Both the position numbers and the translations under genes were made by a program. A stretch of DNA of 64,000 nt from JAGREO01 sp020446285 (lineage in GTDB: Bacteria; Pseudomonadota; Alphaproteobacteria; Geminicoccales; Geminicoccaceae): NCBI GenBank assembly GCA_041398005.1, contig JAWKVP010000001.1, positions 248,001 to 312,000 of the forward strand, given 5' to 3'. The notes beneath the pieces were generated by a model. That model ran no database searches and was not told the DNA's origin. It saw only the letters and a program-made list of their open reading frames with translations. Below are positions 54,855-63,641 of this stretch, piece by piece. Every line of letters begins with the position of its first letter. Position 1 is the stretch's first letter.

Positions 54855-55577
54855 TCATATAGGTTGTGTTTCATCAGGCGCTACCCTTGCCAGGGTGAGG
54901 ACACCGATCCGGCATGCGCCGGCGCGCCGCAGTATGACGGAACAGGCATTGACCGTCGATCCGGTGGTCAGCACGTCGTCGATCAGAACCACCGGCCTGT
55001 CGGCGATGGCGTGCGCGTCCCTGCCGGCAACGGCGAAGGCCTCGGGCGTGACGTTCGCCCTCCGCTCCCGGCTGCCGAGTCCCTGCTGCGACACCGTCCT
55101 GCGTACGCGGCGGAGCGTATCCGGCAGGCAGACGAGCCCGGTCTGCCGCGCGACGTGACCAGCCAGCAGGGCGGCCTGATTGAATCCGCGCGCGAACAGC
55201 CGCCATCTGTGTGCGGGGACAGGCAGCAGCAGCGATCCATCCGTGAGCATCGGCCGTCCGGCATCCACCATCCAGCGGGCGAAGGTCGAGGCACCGGCAA
55301 TCCGGCCGCCATGCTTGAAGGACAGGATGAGGCTGCGCCCGACCGTCCCGTAGACGAGCGCCGCGCGCGCGATGTCATAGGCGGGCGGCTCGTCGGCGCA
55401 TTCGGCACAGGCAAGGTCACCGGGCCTGCCGTCTTCCCGTGGCCGCCCGCAGATACGACAGAGATCGCCACCGATGAATCGCAGCCCCTTCCAGCAGACC
55501 TCGCAAAGACTGCCCTGTTCGTCCACGACCCGGCCGCAGGCGAGGCAACGGGCGGGAAGAAGGGCATGCACCAGCAT
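54855..55577 (-). CDS. ComF family phosphoribosyltransferase-like protein
   Basis: A 240-residue protein with an N-terminal zinc-ribbon region (CLACG, CEVCW, CRICG, CAEC) and a C-terminal PRTase fold with the PRPP loop VVLIDDVLTTGST. In competent bacteria ComF aids uptake of transforming DNA; in other Proteobacteria the function is unclear. ATG at 55577; in-frame GTG and TTG codons at 55637-55640 would add about 20 unconserved residues. Confidence 0.88.
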   Translation of the reverse strand: MLVHALLPARCLACGRVVDEQGSLCEVCWKGLRFIGGDLCRICGRPREDGRPGDLACAECADEPPAYDIARAALVYGTVGRSLILSFKHGGRIAGASTFARWMVDAGRPMLTDGSLLLPVPAHRWRLFARGFNQAALLAGHVARQTGLVCLPDTLRRVRRTVSQQGLGSRERRANVTPEAFAVAGRDAHAIADRPVVLIDDVLTTGSTVNACSVILRRAGACRIGVLTLARVAPDETQPI

Positions 55578-55855
55578 GCGGGTCGCACGATGGGGGATGG
55601 ATGATTCAACGGATGGCACGGGCAAAATATTTTTCACCAATTGGTAGATTGATATCTATACCATTTCTCTTATGGGGTTTACAAGGAGCTGAACGGATCC
55701 GACGGGCTCTCGCGCCCGGAGTCAGGCAGACCGGAAACGGACACGCTGTTTCATTCCGCGAGATCCTGTTGGATTTTGTCACTTGGTGGGGTAGGTCGAC
55801 CTTCGACCCGGATCGGCGGGCGGTAGGGTGGCTTTCAGAAATCCGGACGGCAGCC

Positions 55856-57541
55856 ATGGTTCATATCACTTCCAAGATCAGGATCCGCCCGAGCGCCATC
55901 GTTCTCGTCGCCATGCTCGCCGCGACGGGAACCGCAGACATGGCAATGGCGGAAGTGCTACCGGCGGAATCCGCGGCAATTACCGCCGGACCGGTGCCGA
56001 CGAATGTCACGGACGAACGGCGAACCATCGATGCCGGCCCGCTGCTCGCCTCGGACCTGGATACGGGGCCCCTGCCCGACACCGGCACGGTTGCCGGTCC
56101 GTTTCCCGGTGTCGGCATGCCCGTCCAGTCGCCGCCGCCCGAATTCATCCGGCAGGCGCAGGCGGTCACCGACGCAGCACCGGTGCGACCGGAACAGTCG
56201 GGAACCCCCGAGATCGCCACCCGCATGCCGACATCGACCGAGGACTTCGAACGTCTCCTGAAGGTGCTTCGTGCCCGTATTCAGGCGCTGGAAAACCAGC
56301 AGCAGCGCAGCGAACTGCCGGTCGGCCAACTCGCGAAAAATCTCGAGGATGCCCGTCGCGATGTCGAACGCATGGCCGAATTGCTGTTGCGCAAGGAAAT
56401 CACCGAAGTTCGCCAGCGTGCCGCGGTTCTCCTTTCCGAACGGCGGGTGGAGAGCCTGACGGTCCAGCTCGACGGGACGCAGGAGGAACTCGAGGTCCTG
56501 CGCGACGAACGCAACCGCCTCGACAGCCTCGTCGCCGAGAGCACCTCGCGCGTCGAGGAACTGGCCGGCCAGCTCGTCGAGCTCGACAGCGAACGCGACC
56601 GGCTCGAATCCATGCTCGATGGCAGTCTCGAGGAGGCCAAGCTGGCACGCGCCGAACTGGAAAAGGCCGACAGCAGGGTCGCCGAGATCAATCGCGAGAT
56701 GGACGATCTCATCGCCCGCAACGAGAAGGCCGAGGAACAGTACGAGCAGCAGGTCGCAGAGGCGCGCGCGAGCATGACCCTGCTCGAACAGCGGCTCGAT
56801 GACGAGCGCAGGCATTTCGAGGCGGAGATGCGCGAGAGCGAACAGCGGGTCGCCACCATGCAGCGCAGTCAGGAGAGCGTGCGCGCGGTGCTCGAACAGG
56901 CTCTCGACGAAATCAGGGAAGTCTCCATCGAGCAGTCCGCTTCGGAATACGAACTCGAGATGATCCGCGCCGCAGACGCCAGCGACCGCGCACGACGCGA
57001 GGTGCTTGGCAATCTCGGCTTCAGCCGGGACAAGAGCGGGCAGTTGCAACTGCCCGAGATGGATATCGCCGCCATGGCCAGGCGCGACGCCGATGCGATC
57101 GAGCCTGCCGCCGGCCCCGATCCCCATTGTCCGGACATGGATCAGCCGGTGAGGCGGGCCTATCTCGCCGGCCAGGATTCCGCCGAATGGCAACACTACC
57201 TGATCGGCACCCTTCGCTTCGACCAGTCGAAGACGCGGATCGACCAGGCCCAGCTCGCGTCGATCGCCGATTGCGTCGCGACACTCGGCCACTCCCAGGG
57301 CTACTATTTCAAGATCGTCGGGCATACGGACTCGGTCGGTGCGGCCCCCTTCAACGAGGAACTCTCACTCGAACGCGCGCGGATCGCCCGCGATCTCTTC
57401 CTCGAAAAGGTCGCCATCCAGCCATGGCGCCTGTTCGCCCAGGGCCGCGGCGAAGGCTATCCACTCGCCAGCAATGACGACGAACGCGGCCGCGCCGCCA
57501 ACCGCCGCGTCGAAATCTTCGCGGTCAAGGCACCGTTCTAG
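55856..57541 (+). CDS. OmpA-family envelope protein with coiled coil
   Basis: A 561-residue exported protein: signal peptide (residues 1-32, ending MAMAEV), a Pro/Thr/Gly-rich region (about 35-120), a long heptad-like coiled coil (about 125-385, Glu/Arg/Leu-rich), and a C-terminal OmpA-like peptidoglycan-binding domain (FKIVGHTDSVG, ELSLERARIARD, GRAANRRVEIF). It probably tethers envelope layers. Divergent from comF. The preceding 278-bp gap (55578-55855) holds an AT-rich run at 55620-55700, where a promoter is likely, but no consensus was clear. Confidence 0.85.
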   Translation: MVHITSKIRIRPSAIVLVAMLAATGTADMAMAEVLPAESAAITAGPVPTNVTDERRTIDAGPLLASDLDTGPLPDTGTVAGPFPGVGMPVQSPPPEFIRQAQAVTDAAPVRPEQSGTPEIATRMPTSTEDFERLLKVLRARIQALENQQQRSELPVGQLAKNLEDARRDVERMAELLLRKEITEVRQRAAVLLSERRVESLTVQLDGTQEELEVLRDERNRLDSLVAESTSRVEELAGQLVELDSERDRLESMLDGSLEEAKLARAELEKADSRVAEINREMDDLIARNEKAEEQYEQQVAEARASMTLLEQRLDDERRHFEAEMRESEQRVATMQRSQESVRAVLEQALDEIREVSIEQSASEYELEMIRAADASDRARREVLGNLGFSRDKSGQLQLPEMDIAAMARRDADAIEPAAGPDPHCPDMDQPVRRAYLAGQDSAEWQHYLIGTLRFDQSKTRIDQAQLASIADCVATLGHSQGYYFKIVGHTDSVGAAPFNEELSLERARIARDLFLEKVAIQPWRLFAQGRGEGYPLASNDDERGRAANRRVEIFAVKAPF

Positions 57542-57563
57542 TGCACTGACGCATTCTTGGGAT

Positions 57564-57824
57564 TCATATTTCTGCATGTCCGTGCTGCAAACGTGAGCGC
57601 CTTGCTGCGATCGCTGGCGATCCGAATGCCAGGCAAAAGCACGCCTTGCGCGCCCACACGGCAACCACCTCCGCACCGGCCAGGTGTTCAGTTTGATCGA
57701 CAGGTGCGCCGTAGTTGACCATGTGACCCATGGGCAGGATCACCCGCCGCTCTCCGTCTGTCGTCATCGTACCGGACGCATTGATGATCGGAGTCAGGTT
57801 CCAGCGCCCGAACGGGTCGGTTGG
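57564..57824 (-). pseudogene. Truncated SelA-like PLP-dependent enzyme (N-terminal fragment)
   Basis: Immediately after the SDR stop, and in the same frame, the minus strand reads DPFGRWNLTPIINASGTMT. This resembles the N-terminus of SelA/DgaE-like fold-type I PLP enzymes, whose usual pattern is VINASGTMT-LG. After about 20 residues the resemblance is lost, and the frame ends at 57564 after roughly 60 more residues, with no PLP lysine. No start codon precedes the conserved part. A deletion has probably removed most of the gene. The identification rests on one motif. The rest of the 57.54-57.82 kb gap shows nothing else. Confidence 0.4.
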
Positions 57825-58607
57825 TCAAGGATCGATGTCCTGCGGGCCGATGCGGAAGTCTGCGCCTTCGGGAATGAGCTGGCCGCCATCGACGACGATG
57901 GTCGTTCCGGTCACATAGCCAGCCTCGTCGGATGCCAGATAGAGAAACGCGTTGGCGACGTCGTGAACCGTTCCGAGCCGGCCCAGCGGAATCGAGGCTT
58001 CCATGCTGGCGATATATTCGGGTCCGCGATGAAGCTGGATGGCCTCGGTCATGATATTGCCGGGCTCCACGCCGTTGACGGTGATGCCGTACTGCGAGAA
58101 TTCGAGCGCGGCTGCGCGGATGAAGCCATTGATGCCGGCCTTGCTGGCTGCATAGTGCCCGTGACCGGGGTTGCATACACGCGGACCGGTGATCGACGAG
58201 GTGAAGAGAATGCGCCCCGAACGACGGGTCTTCATGTGCCGGACGGCAGCGCGTGCGGCGTTGAAAGCGCCGCGCAGATTGATGCCGAGAACCGTATCCC
58301 AGTCCTCCGGTGTGGTCCGTTCGATCAGCTGCCAGGGGTAGATGCCGGCATTCTGCACGACGATATCGAGCTGCCCGTACGTCGAAACGGCCAGGTCCGC
58401 GATCCTGTCGGCTTCCTCGAGACGGGAGATATCGCAACGGGCGAACAGCGCGCCGAGTTCGCTCGCCGTGGCCTCGCCCGCCCCGGTTTCCGTGTCGGCG
58501 ACGATCACCCGCGCCCCTTCCTCGACGAAACGTTCGGCAACGCCCCGGCCGATACCTCGCGCAGCACCGAAAACTACAGCGGATTTACCTTCGAGCCTGC
58601 CGGTCAT
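57825..58607 (-). CDS. Short-chain dehydrogenase/reductase in the sugar-transport operon
   Basis: A 260-residue classical SDR. The cofactor loop is GAARGIGRGVAERF with an acidic residue after strand 2 (VADTET), indicating NAD preference. NAGIYPW and the catalytic Ser-Tyr-Lys (SSITGPR and HYAASKAG) are intact. The start at 58607 overlaps the permease stop (ATGA), so it belongs to the ABC-importer operon and probably oxidises the imported polyol or sugar. Confidence 0.92.
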   Translation of the reverse strand: MTGRLEGKSAVVFGAARGIGRGVAERFVEEGARVIVADTETGAGEATASELGALFARCDISRLEEADRIADLAVSTYGQLDIVVQNAGIYPWQLIERTTPEDWDTVLGINLRGAFNAARAAVRHMKTRRSGRILFTSSITGPRVCNPGHGHYAASKAGINGFIRAAALEFSQYGITVNGVEPGNIMTEAIQLHRGPEYIASMEASIPLGRLGTVHDVANAFLYLASDEAGYVTGTTIVVDGGQLIPEGADFRIGPQDIDP

Positions 58608-59599
58608 GAGATCTTCTTTCGGATTGTTTGCTTGAATGTATCGAGCAGCACTGCCGCCAGCACGAGGAACCCGTGAATGAGCTGAGTGAGGCTGGCGGGC
58701 AGGGCCATGAGGTTGATGGCGGTGTTGATCGAGGAAAGGATCAGCGCACCGGCATAGACGCCGGGCAGAGTACCGACACCGCCCTTGAGGCTGACACCGC
58801 CGATGACGACCGCGGCAAAGGCGTTGAACAGCAGGCCAATGCCGAGATTGGCCGTCGCGCCCGAGGTGCGGATCGCCAGAAGCCAGCCGGCGAGGCTGGC
58901 AACGGCGCCCGCGAGCATGAAGGCGATGATGAGATAGCGGACGACCGGAATGCCGGCGCGATAGGTCGCAGTTTCGTTGCCGCCGATCATTTTCAGGCGG
59001 CGGCCGAAGGGTGTCCGCGCGGCAACGAACGAGAACGCGATGAAGCAGGCGATGGCGATCCAGGCCGTGAGCGGCAGGCCGAGGAAACGCTGGATGCCGA
59101 ACCAGCGGATGGCGGGAGCGAGATCCTGAGCGGACCGGCCGCCGGAGATGGCCAGCACCAGGCCGCGCACCCAGATGTAGGAGGCGAGCGTGATGATGAA
59201 GGCGTTCATCCTCAGTTTCACAACAAGGAAACCGTTGATGAGGCCGATGATGCAGCCAACCGTCAGGGCGGCGGCAAGCGAGATCGGCACGGCCAGCCAT
59301 GCAGGCCGGACATCGAGACCGAGGCCGATGCCAGCTGAACAGAAAAGGATGCCCACGATCATCGCCGAGAGGGCCGCCACCGATTCGACCGAAAGATCCA
59401 TGTGTCCGGAGATGATGACCAGCGCCAGCCCGATCGAGAGAACGCCGAGCACGCTTGAAGCCTCGATGATGTTGGCGAAAATGCCGATCTGGAAATAATT
59501 CGGGATGAAGATCGAGAATATGACGAGAACAAGGAGCAGCATGAACCAGACAAGATTGTCGAGAGCGAATTCGATCAACCGACGAGTGCGTGGTGTCAT
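58604..59599 (-). CDS. CUT2 sugar ABC transporter permease (RbsC/FrcC-like)
   Basis: A 331-residue inner-membrane protein with about ten helices. The EAA-like coupling region RTPFGRRLKMIGGNETATYRAGI is split here to its core FGRRLKMIGGN. Family blocks SGHMDLSVESVAAL and VIGGVSLKGGVGTLPG identify the ribose/fructose branch. ATG at 59599. The permease probably forms a homodimer with the ATPase encoded upstream. Confidence 0.93.
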   Translation of the reverse strand: MTPRTRRLIEFALDNLVWFMLLLVLVIFSIFIPNYFQIGIFANIIEASSVLGVLSIGLALVIISGHMDLSVESVAALSAMIVGILFCSAGIGLGLDVRPAWLAVPISLAAALTVGCIIGLINGFLVVKLRMNAFIITLASYIWVRGLVLAISGGRSAQDLAPAIRWFGIQRFLGLPLTAWIAIACFIAFSFVAARTPFGRRLKMIGGNETATYRAGIPVVRYLIIAFMLAGAVASLAGWLLAIRTSGATANLGIGLLFNAFAAVVIGGVSLKGGVGTLPGVYAGALILSSINTAINLMALPASLTQLIHGFLVLAAVLLDTFKQTIRKKIS

Positions 59600-59660
59600 G
59601 GATTTGTCCGGATGTTGCCGGACCCCGGGACGAAGCCCGGAGCCCGTTTGATCTGGCTGT

Positions 59661-60704
59661 CTAGTTGACCGATTGCACCTTTGCCGTCGGCATCTGCAGA
59701 TTGCCCCAGAAGGATGAATCATCGACATTTTCGGAGGTGATGGCGGCACCCGGAATCTTGATGTTCGGACCCCATTCCTCGATGGTCACGACCGAGTCGA
59801 GGCCGAGAACGTCGTAAGTGCCGGGTTCGATGGTCTCCTTGTTTGCGATCTTGTCCATGAACATCGCCACGGCCGCCGCCTGGGCGTAAAGCGGCTGCTC
59901 GATCTCGGCATTCAGCCAGCCCTTGCGGATCAGGTCGAGGCCGACCGGAGCGCCGTTGGAACTCATCATCATGATATCGCCGGGGTTCTTGCCGGCGGTT
60001 TCCAAGGCCGCGACCGCCGCCACGGACAGGTGTGCCGCATGACTGAAGATCAGGTCGATGTCGGGATTGGCCACGAGCGCGTCGGCAACGATGGTCCCGG
60101 CATTGCTGGCTTCCCACTGCATGGCCGGCTTGGAGATGATGGTGACGTCTTGAAATTCAGCCATCTTCTCCTCGAAACCCTTCTGGATGTCGAGGGTGTA
60201 GGGATCGCCCGGATCACCCAGCACCTGCAGGATCTTGCCCTTGACACTGCCATGTTTCTCCTTGAGCAGAGCCTGTGCCTCCTCGGCCGCCAGATGGCCG
60301 ATCTCGATGGTGCCGGCGACAGAGGTGAAATCCGACGGCGTAGAGGTGATCTGCCGGTCGAACTCGACCACCGGGATACCGGCAGCACGGGCGTTCTCGA
60401 TGGAAGGCTTGAGCGCATTGAAATCGACTGCCGCCAGAATGACCGCGTCGGGCGACAGGGCGATGACATCGTTCATCTGCGACTGCTGGAGGTCGGTCTT
60501 GTTGTCGGCGTTGAGCGTCTGCATGTCGTAACCGACCTGACCGAGAAATGCCTGGAGGGCATCGACCGAACCGGTCTGGAATTCATCAAGCAGTGTGGGA
60601 ACCAGATAATAGACCGTGCCCTTCGACTGCTGGGCCGAGGCCGGTCCGACCGTGGCGATGGCCATGGCAAGCAGTCCCATTGTAGACAAGGCGAGACGTC
60701 TCAT
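59661..60704 (-). CDS. Periplasmic sugar-binding protein of a CUT2 ABC importer
   Basis: A 347-residue periplasmic-binding-protein type I (RbsB/FrcB-like). Signal peptide residues 1-24 (ending GPASA). Ligand-contact segments typical of the family are visible: DFNALKPSIENARAAGIPVVEFD, LGDPGDPYTLD and SSNGAPVGLDLI. No lipobox, so it is freely soluble. The sugar specificity cannot be deduced; an NNADN-type start loop (LNADNKTDLQQSQ) is shared with fructose/ribose binders. Confidence 0.93.
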   Translation of the reverse strand: MRRLALSTMGLLAMAIATVGPASAQQSKGTVYYLVPTLLDEFQTGSVDALQAFLGQVGYDMQTLNADNKTDLQQSQMNDVIALSPDAVILAAVDFNALKPSIENARAAGIPVVEFDRQITSTPSDFTSVAGTIEIGHLAAEEAQALLKEKHGSVKGKILQVLGDPGDPYTLDIQKGFEEKMAEFQDVTIISKPAMQWEASNAGTIVADALVANPDIDLIFSHAAHLSVAAVAALETAGKNPGDIMMMSSNGAPVGLDLIRKGWLNAEIEQPLYAQAAAVAMFMDKIANKETIEPGTYDVLGLDSVVTIEEWGPNIKIPGAAITSENVDDSSFWGNLQMPTAKVQSVN

Positions 60705-60728
60705 GACGTTAGCTCCTCTGCCGGATGG

Positions 60729-61502
60729 TCAGTGTTTGCCCTCCGCCGGTCCGGCCCCGGCATCGGTTTCCCCCGTGATCATGGCGATCACGGCATCGGG
60801 TGTCGTTTCCTGAGCGGGAACATCGCCGGCCACCACGCCCTGACGGATGACGATGATGCGATCGGCGACCTTGAAGGCCTGTTGCATGATATGCGTGATG
60901 ATGATGACGCCGATCCCCCGGCTGGCAACCTGGCGGATCATCTCGAGGCCGCGACGGGTCTGCTCGACGCCGAGTGCTGCAAACGGCTCGTCGAGAAGGA
61001 CCAGCTTGCCGCCCCAGTGGACGAAGCGGTTCAGCTCGATGGCCTGTCGCTGCCCGCCGGAGAGATGTTCGACATTGGTGCGCAGCGAGGGAATGCGAGT
61101 GCCCGCATCGGCGAGGGCCTTTTCGACCTCGGCTTCCATCGACCTTTCATCGAGCACCGGAATTCCGAACAGGCGACGGGTCAGTTCCCGACCCATGAAG
61201 AAATTGGCGACGACGTCAACATTGGTACAAAGGGAAAGGTCCTGGTAAACGGTCTCGATTCCCTTTGCCTTGCCTTCGGCCGGCGTTGTTGCGCGATATT
61301 CCTGACCTTCGAAGAACATCCGCCCCGAGCTCGGTTCCTCGCCGCCGGCGATGATCTTCACCAGCGTCGACTTGCCGGCGCCGTTATCGCCCAGAAGGGC
61401 CACGACCTCGCCCCGGGCAATGGAAAAGCTGATATCCCTGAGGGCCTGGATGGCGCCGAAATTCTTGGCGATGCGATCGAGCACGAGCAACGTTTCGCTC
61501 AT
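60729..61502 (-). CDS. CUT2 ABC transporter ATP-binding protein (single domain, FrcA-like)
   Basis: A 257-residue ATPase with one nucleotide-binding domain: Walker A GDNGAGKST, signature LSGGQRQAIE and Walker B VLLDEP, switch His in IIITHIM. RbsA-type ATPases of this class are double-domain (about 500 residues), whereas FrcA-type are single. Two details depart from the usual: FAALGV replaces TAALGV after DEP, and ELNRFVHWGG follows the signature. The start overlaps the ROK stop (ATGA). Confidence 0.92.
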   Translation of the reverse strand: MSETLLVLDRIAKNFGAIQALRDISFSIARGEVVALLGDNGAGKSTLVKIIAGGEEPSSGRMFFEGQEYRATTPAEGKAKGIETVYQDLSLCTNVDVVANFFMGRELTRRLFGIPVLDERSMEAEVEKALADAGTRIPSLRTNVEHLSGGQRQAIELNRFVHWGGKLVLLDEPFAALGVEQTRRGLEMIRQVASRGIGVIIITHIMQQAFKVADRIIVIRQGVVAGDVPAQETTPDAVIAMITGETDAGAGPAEGKH

Positions 61503-62647
61503 TGCAGTTCTTCCGGTCGTACGGGCTGCATCTTTGAAAATGCCCTGCCGCCGTTCGGCGCGAGCACGCCGTTGACCGCGAGGGTGGCCGCACCGCGAAG
61601 CACCGAGTTCGGCCCGCCGCGCGCCACGAGAATGCGGGGCACGGTCCGGTCCGAACGGGCGCCCAGGGCATTGCCGAGCGAGGCCGTCGTGGCGGCGAGA
61701 CGCGCCAGCAGGCGCGGCGGTGCGATGCCTCCCAGGATGACCGTCTGCGGATCGAACAGGTTCTCGATCGACCTCACCGCACGGGCAAAGACCGGCGCCA
61801 CGTCGTCGACCCACTCCTCCTCGCCACCGCCACGGCGTTGAAGCGCTTCCAGCGAGACATACAGTTCGAGGCAGCCGCGATTGCCGCACGAACACAATTC
61901 GCCATCGGGGACCACCGGAAGATGGCCGATTTCGCCGGCATTGCCCCAGTGGCCGCGCAGAACCTCGCCCCGGCGCACCATGGTTCCTCCCAGCCCGTAG
62001 CCGAAGAAAAGGTAGTAGTAATCCTCAAGCTCGGTGCCATAGCCGTGGAACTGCTCGTCGAGGGCGGCTGCGGCTGTGTCTGTCTCGATAAAGGACGGGA
62101 GCCCGGTCACATCTTGCAGATGCTTGCCGATATCGACGCCGGCCCAGCCGGCAAGCGTGGTCGATCCGGTAAAGCTCATGGATTCGACCCCGAAGGGGCC
62201 CGGCACCACCAGACCGACCCCCAAAAGCCAGGTGGCCGGGTCGCGCGACCTCAGATCGCCGACGATTTCACCGATGGCCGCAAAGGCCTGTTCCGGCTCG
62301 AGGCGGACAGCCTCAAGACGCCGGTGGGCGACGATTTCGCCGCCAAGATTGACCAGGGATCCGGAAATCTCGCGCGGGGTGATCTGGATTCCGATGGCAT
62401 GTCCGCCGGCGGGATTGATCGTCAGTCTGGCGGGGGGAACGCCGCGCCCGACCGGGGTGGCGCGCGAGGAAACGAGCAGCCCGTCGCGCTCGAGCTCACG
62501 AACAATCGTCGAAACGGTCTGCACTGTCAGCCCGATCTTCGACGCGATCTCCATGCGTGCGATCGGTCCGTCAAGGCGGATGGTTTCCAGCACGATCCGC
62601 CGGTTGAACGGCCGCCCGACGTCCTGATTTGCACCCCGAAGCGCCAC
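61499..62647 (-). CDS. ROK-family transcriptional regulator
   Basis: A 382-residue NagC/XylR-type repressor: N-terminal winged HTH (about residues 10-70, KIGLTVQTVSTIVRELERDG) and a ROK sugar-binding fold with zinc motif CSCGNRGCLELY. A GTG at 62647 is chosen because GGGGGAG lies about 8 bases upstream; an in-frame GTG at 62683 lacks a ribosome site. It is the first gene of the ABC operon and presumably senses the imported sugar and controls the operon. Confidence 0.9.
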   Translation of the reverse strand: MALRGANQDVGRPFNRRIVLETIRLDGPIARMEIASKIGLTVQTVSTIVRELERDGLLVSSRATPVGRGVPPARLTINPAGGHAIGIQITPREISGSLVNLGGEIVAHRRLEAVRLEPEQAFAAIGEIVGDLRSRDPATWLLGVGLVVPGPFGVESMSFTGSTTLAGWAGVDIGKHLQDVTGLPSFIETDTAAAALDEQFHGYGTELEDYYYLFFGYGLGGTMVRRGEVLRGHWGNAGEIGHLPVVPDGELCSCGNRGCLELYVSLEALQRRGGGEEEWVDDVAPVFARAVRSIENLFDPQTVILGGIAPPRLLARLAATTASLGNALGARSDRTVPRILVARGGPNSVLRGAATLAVNGVLAPNGGRAFSKMQPVRPEELQ

Positions 62648-62708
62648 ATTTCTTCTCCCCCACAGGAAGAAGGCTGACACCAACCGGATATTTGGTCAAA
62701 CGGTTTTC

Positions 62709-62749
62709 AAAAAAAAGACAGTCTCTTGCGTTAGCGCAAGAGGCACTGT
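62709..62749 (-). terminator. Intrinsic terminator after the SDR gene at 62.9 kb
   Basis: On the minus strand a perfect 8-bp stem (CTCTTGCG at 62723-62730 with CGCAAGAG at 62735-62742, TTAG loop) extends through ACAGT/ACTGT with a 2-base bulge. It is followed by eight T residues (62716-62709). It separates the sugar-acid genes from the ROK-ABC operon. Confidence 0.92.
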
Positions 62750-62787
62750 TGACTGGAGATAGTCACGTCCGGTTGCGTGAGCGCTTT

Positions 62788-62804
62788 GGGGTGAAATTCA
62801 CCCC
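62788..62804. promoter_or_regulatory. Perfect 17-bp palindrome GGGGTGAAATTCACCCC
   Basis: An 8-1-8 inverted repeat 65 bases beyond the SDR stop and 40 bases before the terminator. It could be an operator, a 3' RNA structure or a transcription-factor site; no known binding consensus was recognised. The nearby TTTGGTCAAA (near 62690), just before the ROK gene, is a further candidate half-site pair. Confidence 0.5.
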
Positions 62805-62869
62805 GGGCCGCTCGACCGTGTAGTGACGGATTGTTCGGTTTGTACTGCGCCCCCAAAGAAACGGGGTAA

Positions 62870-63640
62870 TCAGAGAACCGAAATCATACCGCCATCGACG
62901 AAGATCAGTTGCCCACAGACATAGTCCGAGGCGCGTGATGCCAGATAGATCGCGGTTCCGACCAGTTCGTCGGGACGACCCCAGCGGCCAGTCGGGGTGC
63001 GGGATTTTACCCAGGCGTCGAATTCGGGGTTCGAGGTCAGCGCTTCGTTCATCTCCGTCAGCATGTAACCGGGACCGATGGCGTTGGCCTGGATGCCGTG
63101 CTGCGCCCATTCGGCGGCCATGCTCTTCGTCAGCAGGCGGATGCCGCCCTTGGCCACGGTGTAGGGGGCGACGGTGGCGCGTGCGAGTTCGCTGGTGAGC
63201 GAGCCGATATTGATCACCTTGCCGTACCCACGCGGGATCATCCGCTTGGCCGCCTCGCGGCCCATGAGAAAGGCGCTGGTCAGGTTCGTGTCGATCACAC
63301 GTTGCCAGTCCTCCAGCGACAGTTCGACCATCGGCTGGCGGTGCTGGATGCCGGCATTGTTGACGAGGATATCGATCTCGATCCCGTCGCTGTCCAGTTG
63401 TGCGAAAGCCGCCATCACAGCGCTTTCATCGGTGACATCGAAGGCGGCGGCGCGGGCGTTCAGGCCGGCGGCGCGCATTTCGGCGGCCGCAGCCTCTGTT
63501 GCCTCGCTGTTGCGGCCGTTGACGACCAGCGAAGCGCCGGCCTCGCCCATTCCCTCGGCGATGGCACGACCGAGGCCGCGGGTGGAACCTGTGACCAGCG
63601 CGGTGCGGCCGGTCAGATCGAACATGGTTTTTGCGGACAT
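62870..63640 (-). CDS. SDR oxidoreductase, gluconate 5-dehydrogenase-like
   Basis: A 256-residue classical SDR. Cofactor loop TGSTRGLGRAIAEG with a following NGRNSE, a Ser/Asn-Arg pattern often associated with NADPH; NNAGIQHRQPM, INIGSLTSE, catalytic YTVAKGG and the ending YVCGQLIFVDGG match the IdnO/gluconate-5-dehydrogenase group. It lies 1 base downstream of the enolase-superfamily gene, so both are one operon for sugar-acid catabolism. Confidence 0.92.
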   Translation of the reverse strand: MSAKTMFDLTGRTALVTGSTRGLGRAIAEGMGEAGASLVVNGRNSEATEAAAAEMRAAGLNARAAAFDVTDESAVMAAFAQLDSDGIEIDILVNNAGIQHRQPMVELSLEDWQRVIDTNLTSAFLMGREAAKRMIPRGYGKVINIGSLTSELARATVAPYTVAKGGIRLLTKSMAAEWAQHGIQANAIGPGYMLTEMNEALTSNPEFDAWVKSRTPTGRWGRPDELVGTAIYLASRASDYVCGQLIFVDGGMISVL

Positions 63641-63641
63641 C

